Assembly (NCBI RefSeq): GCF_900638585.1
Contig: NZ_LR134523.1
Coordinates: 646,001 to 710,000, forward strand
Direction: 5' to 3'
Origin: Aedoeadaptatus ivorii
GTDB lineage: Bacteria; Bacillota; Clostridia; Tissierellales; Peptoniphilaceae
DNA: 64,000 bases
The number at the start of each line of letters is the position of its first letter. The stretch's first letter is position 1. The position numbers were made by a program, and so were the translations under genes. This document shows positions 60,543 through 64,000 of this stretch, piece by piece. Under the pieces are notes generated by a model. That model did not search any database and was not told the DNA's origin. It worked only from the letters and a program-made list of their open reading frames with translations.

Positions 60543-61437
60543 GACCATATATGTATCGGAGGGCGGCAGTCGGCTGGATAAATACCTCACGGGGATTCTC
60601 TCGTTAAATCGCTCGCAGATTAAAAACGCCATCCTGGAAGGCCGTATTTTGGTCGACGGCGTGCAGAAAAAGGCGGGGTATACCCTGTCGGCGGGAGAAT
60701 GTATCTCCTATGAAGAAGCGGCGCCCTATCGCTTGGAAGGAAAGGATCTCGGCGTTCGCGTTCTCTATGAAGACGACGATCTCGCGCTGGTGGAAAAACC
60801 CTACGGCATGGTCGTTCACCCCGGGGCGGCACGAGAAGAAGACACATTGGTGCATCATCTCCTTTGGCGATTTTCTTCGCTGGCGGAGGGGTCGGACCCC
60901 CTACGACCGGGCATCGTACATCGGCTGGACAAAGACACATCGGGCATTATGGCGATCGCAAAAACCGATCGCGCCTATACCGGCCTGGTGGAACTGTTTT
61001 CTGCGCGAAAGATCCGAAAGGAATACTACGCCCTCTGTCGCGGCAACATCCGCGAACCGGGCCGCATCGATGCGCCGATAGGGCGCGATCCCGCACAGAG
61101 GACGAGGATGGCCTGTGATGTCTATCCCTCTAAAGAGGCGCTTACCGCCTATACGCCCGTACGCGCCTTTGGGGAAGCGACCTTGCTTCGCGTGCGGATT
61201 TACACCGGAAGAACCCATCAGATTCGCGTGCATATGCGCCATATCGGACACCCCGTGGTGGGCGATCCGATTTACGGCATCCACGCGGATCGCAAGGGAA
61301 AATTGATGCTCCATAGTTACCGGCTGTCTTTTACACATCCGATTACGCAAGCACGCATCGACGGACGCTCGAAGTTACCGCGCAGATTTATCGCCTATTT
61401 TCGCAAACACGGAGGTGAACGATGCACAGGATTTTAG
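60535..61437 (+). CDS. rluD: RluA/RluD family pseudouridine synthase
   Basis: 300 residues. N-terminal S4 domain (SRLDKYLTGILSLNRSQIKNAIL split over residues 8-30), catalytic Asp in VHRLDKDTSGIM, and GRTHQIRVHMRHIGHPVVGDPIYG. It isomerises uridines in 23S rRNA; the exact positions (1911/1915/1917 if RluD-like) are inferred. The lspA-rluD-pyrR order is the same as in Bacillus. Its end overlaps pyrR by 16 bases. Confidence 0.94.
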   Translation: MSETIYVSEGGSRLDKYLTGILSLNRSQIKNAILEGRILVDGVQKKAGYTLSAGECISYEEAAPYRLEGKDLGVRVLYEDDDLALVEKPYGMVVHPGAAREEDTLVHHLLWRFSSLAEGSDPLRPGIVHRLDKDTSGIMAIAKTDRAYTGLVELFSARKIRKEYYALCRGNIREPGRIDAPIGRDPAQRTRMACDVYPSKEALTAYTPVRAFGEATLLRVRIYTGRTHQIRVHMRHIGHPVVGDPIYGIHADRKGKLMLHSYRLSFTHPITQARIDGRSKLPRRFIAYFRKHGGERCTGF

Positions 61438-61955
61438 ATGAGATCGCCATTCGCCGCGCCATCGCCCGCATCGCCAATGAAATCATCGAAAGAAATAAGG
61501 GCATCGAGGACATCGTATTGATGGGAATCGTAACCCGCGGCGTATATCTCGCCGAACGATTGCAAAAAGCCATTCGAGAAATCGAGGGAAAAGACGTCCC
61601 CGTCTATGCGCTGAACGCCTCCTTCTTTCGGGACGACCGGCGGGATGCGGAATTTTTGCCCATGGAATTTATGGGAAAGATCGACGGAAAGCGCGTGGTC
61701 CTCGTCGACGACGTGTTGTTTACGGGCAGGACCGTTCGCGCCGCCATGGACGCCCTGATGGTGAAGGACCGGCCGCGTTCGGTGCAACTGGTGGGTTTGA
61801 TCGACAGGGGGCACAGAGAGCTTCCCATTCGCGGCGATTTTATCGGAAAAAATGTACCCACTTCCCAATCGGAAAAGATTATCGTGCACTTAAAAGAACA
61901 GGACGGCGAGGACAGTGTCTACGTCGCCGACAAAGAAAAGGACTCGGAACATTGA
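61422..61955 (+). CDS. pyrR: PyrR bifunctional regulator/uracil phosphoribosyltransferase
   Basis: 177 residues. PRPP-binding loop VVLVDDVLFTGRTVRAAMDAL, IVLMGIVTRGVYLAERL and LIDRGHRELPIRGDFIGKNVPTS, all PyrR features. It binds pyr mRNA in response to UMP to cause attenuation and also has UPRTase activity. The pyrimidine operon itself is not in the window. GGAGGTGA lies in the end of rluD. Confidence 0.96.
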   Translation: MHRILDEIAIRRAIARIANEIIERNKGIEDIVLMGIVTRGVYLAERLQKAIREIEGKDVPVYALNASFFRDDRRDAEFLPMEFMGKIDGKRVVLVDDVLFTGRTVRAAMDALMVKDRPRSVQLVGLIDRGHRELPIRGDFIGKNVPTSQSEKIIVHLKEQDGEDSVYVADKEKDSEH

Positions 61956-61970
61956 TTCCGGGTCCTTTTT
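61936..61970 (+). terminator. Terminator overlapping the pyrR stop
   Basis: AAAAGGACTCGGAA (61936-61949), loop CATTGA, TTCCGGGTCCTTTT (61956-61969). The left arm is coding and the stop codon sits in the loop. It also lies 4 bases past the end of the convergent mtnP gene and may serve it. Confidence 0.9.
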
Positions 61971-61973
61971 GCA

Positions 61974-62699
61974 TCAAAGCAGATCGATTTTTGCCGCGCG
62001 GGGCTCTGTCTTTTTTGTAAAGACCGCATCCACCGCCGCGACGATTTTTTCTCGAATCCGGGCCGAAGGGAGGATCTCCAAACTTTCGGCGACGCCGGTG
62101 CAGTAGTTTACGACGTGGCAGATGTTCGCATAATACATCCCCATCTCCTTGGCGAGCACCACTTCGGGCACATTTGTCATACCCACCACGTCTCCGCCGA
62201 TGGAAGCGTAGAATCGAATTTCCGCCCGGCTTTCAAAGCGCGGCCCCTCGGTGGTGACATAGATGCCGCGGGGCAACTTTTCTCCATAGGCTTCCTCGAA
62301 GAGGCGATTGAGTTCTTCGTCGTAGGGCGCATCCATGGCGATGTGTTTCGCCACCGTCTCCGTGCCGTCGTAGAAGGTTGAAGGCCGGGTCTTGGTAAAG
62401 TCCAAAAAATCGTCCGTCAGCACGACGTCGTTGGGGGCATATTTCTTCTTCAAACTGCCGACGGCGCTGATCCCGTAGACTTCGGTGACGCCGATTTCGT
62501 GAAGCGCCCAGATATTCGCCTTATAGGGGACGACATGGGGCGGGATATTGTGACCGGTGCCGTGGCGCGAGACAAAAACATAGGGTTTGTCTTCGGGATA
62601 CATTAACTTCGCCTCGCCGTAGGGCGTGGTCATAATTTCTTCTCTTGCGGGAGAAAACGGCGCTTCAAATCCCGTTCCTCCGATAATTCCATAGTGCAT
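61974..62699 (-). CDS. mtnP: S-methyl-5'-thioadenosine (or thioinosine) phosphorylase
   Basis: 241 residues, trimeric nucleoside-phosphorylase fold: YGIIGGTGFE, phosphate-binding SRHGTGHNIPPH, ISAVGSLKKKYAPND, TEGPRFESRAEIRFY and MTNVPEVVLAKEMGMYYANI (split). It cleaves methylthioadenosine to adenine and methylthioribose-1-phosphate. A methylthioinosine preference cannot be excluded by eye. The divergent mtnA-like gene next door would use the product, which supports the methionine-salvage reading. Confidence 0.85.
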   Translation of the reverse strand: MHYGIIGGTGFEAPFSPAREEIMTTPYGEAKLMYPEDKPYVFVSRHGTGHNIPPHVVPYKANIWALHEIGVTEVYGISAVGSLKKKYAPNDVVLTDDFLDFTKTRPSTFYDGTETVAKHIAMDAPYDEELNRLFEEAYGEKLPRGIYVTTEGPRFESRAEIRFYASIGGDVVGMTNVPEVVLAKEMGMYYANICHVVNYCTGVAESLEILPSARIREKIVAAVDAVFTKKTEPRAAKIDLL

Positions 62700-62733
62700 G
62701 ATAACCTCGTTTCCTTTTCCTGAATATGTTACT

Positions 62734-62741
62734 ATTATAAT
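62734..62741. promoter_or_regulatory. Overlapping divergent -10 boxes of mtnP and mtnA
   Basis: ATTATAAT contains TATAAT on the plus strand (62736-62741) and TATAAT on the minus strand (62739-62734). The -35 elements are not clear on either strand. If both are used, the two polymerases cannot bind at once. Confidence 0.45.
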
Positions 62742-62758
62742 ATATAGAGGGGGTTATT

Positions 62759-63817
62759 ATGCAATTTGACCAAGATTTGGCATATATGTTACAGGCGGAT
62801 CACGTCGCCCGGTACGAACAGGGCTGTGTCTATATATTGGACCGAAGAATTTATCCGATCCGCGTAGAATATGTGGCGTGCCGCGACCATATCGAAGTGC
62901 GCGACGCCCTCAGAAATATGGTGACCCAATCCGCCGGGCCCTATACGGCGGCGGCAATGGGGATGGCGCTTGCGGCGTACGAATCCCGTACTTTGCGGGG
63001 CGAAGAGCGTCTTTCCTATTTGCGGGAGGCGGCGTATACCATTTCCAACGCCCGTCCCACCACCGCCAATCGCATGGCGCAGGTGACCCAAGGGGCCCTC
63101 GCCATCGCCGAGGCGGCGATCGACGATCCCGATTTGGATCTAAAGATTCGTGACTACGGCATTCGATCCATGAAACAGCGCTACGACGCCATTCATACGG
63201 TGGCGAAGCATTTTATGGAGGTGATGCCGGATACGGGTACGGTGATGACCCAGTGCTTCGGCGAGACGATTATCGGCATGTTGGCGCGCGAGATTCGAAA
63301 GCGCGGAAAGGACATCTCGTTTGTCTGCCCCGAAACTCGCCCCTTTTTGCAGGGTGCGCGGTTTACCGCTTCGGTGCTTCAGGACATGGGCATCGACGTT
63401 ACGGTCATTACCGACAATATGGTCTGCGCCTATATGGAAAATGTCGGCGTCGATATCTTCACCTCGGCCGCCGATTCCATCTGTATGGACGGCAGCATCG
63501 TAAACAAGGTGGGCACCCACCAGATCGCCATCGTGGCAAAGCGCTTCGGCGTGCCCTATTATGCGACGGGCATTCCCGATATGGACATTGAAAATGCCGA
63601 TGCGGTGACGATCGAGATGCGCGATCCCGAAGAGAGCCTAAGCTGCCACGGCATAAAGCATACGCTCGACGGGGTAAAGGGATGGTACCCGGCTTTTGAC
63701 ATCACGCCGCCGGAGGCAGTAACGGGCATCGTCACCGATTTGGGCATCTACGCCCCCGAAGATCTACAGCGCTATAAGGAAAGAAAGGGAGAGGGCGATT
63801 TTTATTTCGCCGTGTAG
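62759..63817 (+). CDS. mtnA: MtnA-like S-methyl-5-thioribose-1-phosphate isomerase (eIF2B-alpha fold)
   Basis: 352 residues. Family marks: NARPTTANRMAQV, the catalytic Cys in MTQCFGET, the catalytic Asp in SAADSICMDGSIVNKVGTHQIA, and VPYYATG. The usual substrate-loop motif RGAPAIGVAAAYG is replaced by QSAGPYTAAAMG, and the Asp region also resembles archaeal ribose-1,5-bisphosphate isomerase. Gene position opposite mtnP favours the methylthioribose-1-phosphate role. GGGGG precedes the ATG. Confidence 0.78.
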   Translation: MQFDQDLAYMLQADHVARYEQGCVYILDRRIYPIRVEYVACRDHIEVRDALRNMVTQSAGPYTAAAMGMALAAYESRTLRGEERLSYLREAAYTISNARPTTANRMAQVTQGALAIAEAAIDDPDLDLKIRDYGIRSMKQRYDAIHTVAKHFMEVMPDTGTVMTQCFGETIIGMLAREIRKRGKDISFVCPETRPFLQGARFTASVLQDMGIDVTVITDNMVCAYMENVGVDIFTSAADSICMDGSIVNKVGTHQIAIVAKRFGVPYYATGIPDMDIENADAVTIEMRDPEESLSCHGIKHTLDGVKGWYPAFDITPPEAVTGIVTDLGIYAPEDLQRYKERKGEGDFYFAV

Positions 63818-63820
63818 AGA

Positions 63821-64000
63821 ATGAAAGATACACAGTTAGAAGAGAAGATCGAATTTATATATACGCTGGAACGGATGAAAAACGTCTATCGCCGCACGAA
63901 ACTCTTGCACGAGGCGCGCTACGAAAACGACGCGGAACACAGCTTTCACATCGCCGCCATGGCGCACATTTTGCGCGACTTTGCGCCGGAAGACGTGGAT
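63821..64000 (+). CDS. HD-domain phosphohydrolase, 5' part
   Basis: ATG 63821 opens a frame that runs off the window after 60 codons. The segment YRRTKLLHEARYENDAEHSFHIAAMAH (residues 23-49) carries the metal-binding His residues of YfbR-like HD hydrolases (5'-deoxynucleotidases). It begins 3 bases after the mtnA stop, so it is probably cotranscribed. The rest is needed for a firm call. Confidence 0.75.
   Translation, partial: MKDTQLEEKIEFIYTLERMKNVYRRTKLLHEARYENDAEHSFHIAAMAHILRDFAPEDVD

Noticed and set aside
1-64000. CRISPR arrays, tRNA or rRNA genes, prophage, toxin-antitoxin or restriction systems
   Set aside because: Looked for repeats with regular spacers, cloverleaf ends and typical gene content; none seen.

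Overview
The window reads as the chromosome of an anaerobic, fermentative Firmicute. The evidence is a single-chain pyruvate:ferredoxin oxidoreductase, pyruvate carboxylase, the anaerobic (cobalt-early) cobalamin pathway, HPr kinase, a glmS ribozyme, Prp with an extended L27, PyrR and Shine-Dalgarno sites close to AGGAGG. Gene order in the ribosomal L21/L27-Obg-NadD block and the SepF-LspA-PyrR block matches Clostridia/Tissierellia. Base composition looks balanced rather than AT-rich. A Peptoniphilaceae-like (Tissierellia) source is my best guess; the family is inferred, not shown.

Layout. 1-7.7 kb: translation and ribosome-assembly block (DUF2344 end, rng, rplU, prp, rpmA, obg, yhbY, nadD, yqeK, LCP protein, rsfS, ridA, comEA). 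7.7-14.2 kb: uvrC, hprK and the large nifJ gene. 14.2-23.7 kb: a peroxidase, then a full phosphate-starvation locus (pstS, pstCAB, phoU, phoP/phoR) with Pho-box-like repeats in front of both pstS and pstC, followed by a second two-component system. 23.76-25.30 kb: an IS3-family element that separates the two arms of a terminator. 25.3-28.8 kb: pyruvate carboxylase on the minus strand. 28.9-41.4 kb: a 17-gene, mostly overlapping cobalamin operon running from cbiB to cobC, including a small Cys-rich protein. 41.4-47.4 kb: an SLH surface protein, glmS with its ribozyme (minus), a signal-less parvulin, a RelA/SpoT-domain protein with a long unknown C-terminal half, and msrA. 47.4-52.5 kb: dipeptidase, DUF1292 protein, a radical-SAM protein with no normal start codon, an unknown P-loop protein, a 29-residue membrane miniprotein, an unknown protein, and glyA. 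52.5-62 kb: a second conserved block (DUF512 protein, der, plsY, gpsA, HlyD-like protein, yggS, sepF, ylmH, lspA, rluD, pyrR). 62-64 kb: divergent mtnP and mtnA-like genes and the start of an HD-domain gene.

Functional links. Pyruvate is oxidised by NifJ or carboxylated by Pyc. The Pst-Pho cluster is a self-contained phosphate sensing and uptake unit. The cob operon covers most steps from sirohydrochlorin to the lower-ligand-bearing corrinoid, but the amidases CbiA and CbiP and a corrinoid adenosyltransferase are not here.

Most notable observations: a PstS whose two lobes are in circularly permuted order; paired 11-bp-spaced TTTACA repeats before pstS and pstC; an IS lodged inside a bidirectional terminator; a radical-SAM gene that seems to need a non-AUG/GUG/UUG start; the RelA/SpoT protein with a novel C-terminal half; and the miniprotein. 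I found no CRISPR array, tRNA, rRNA, phage or defence island, and nothing I would call a wholly new system.
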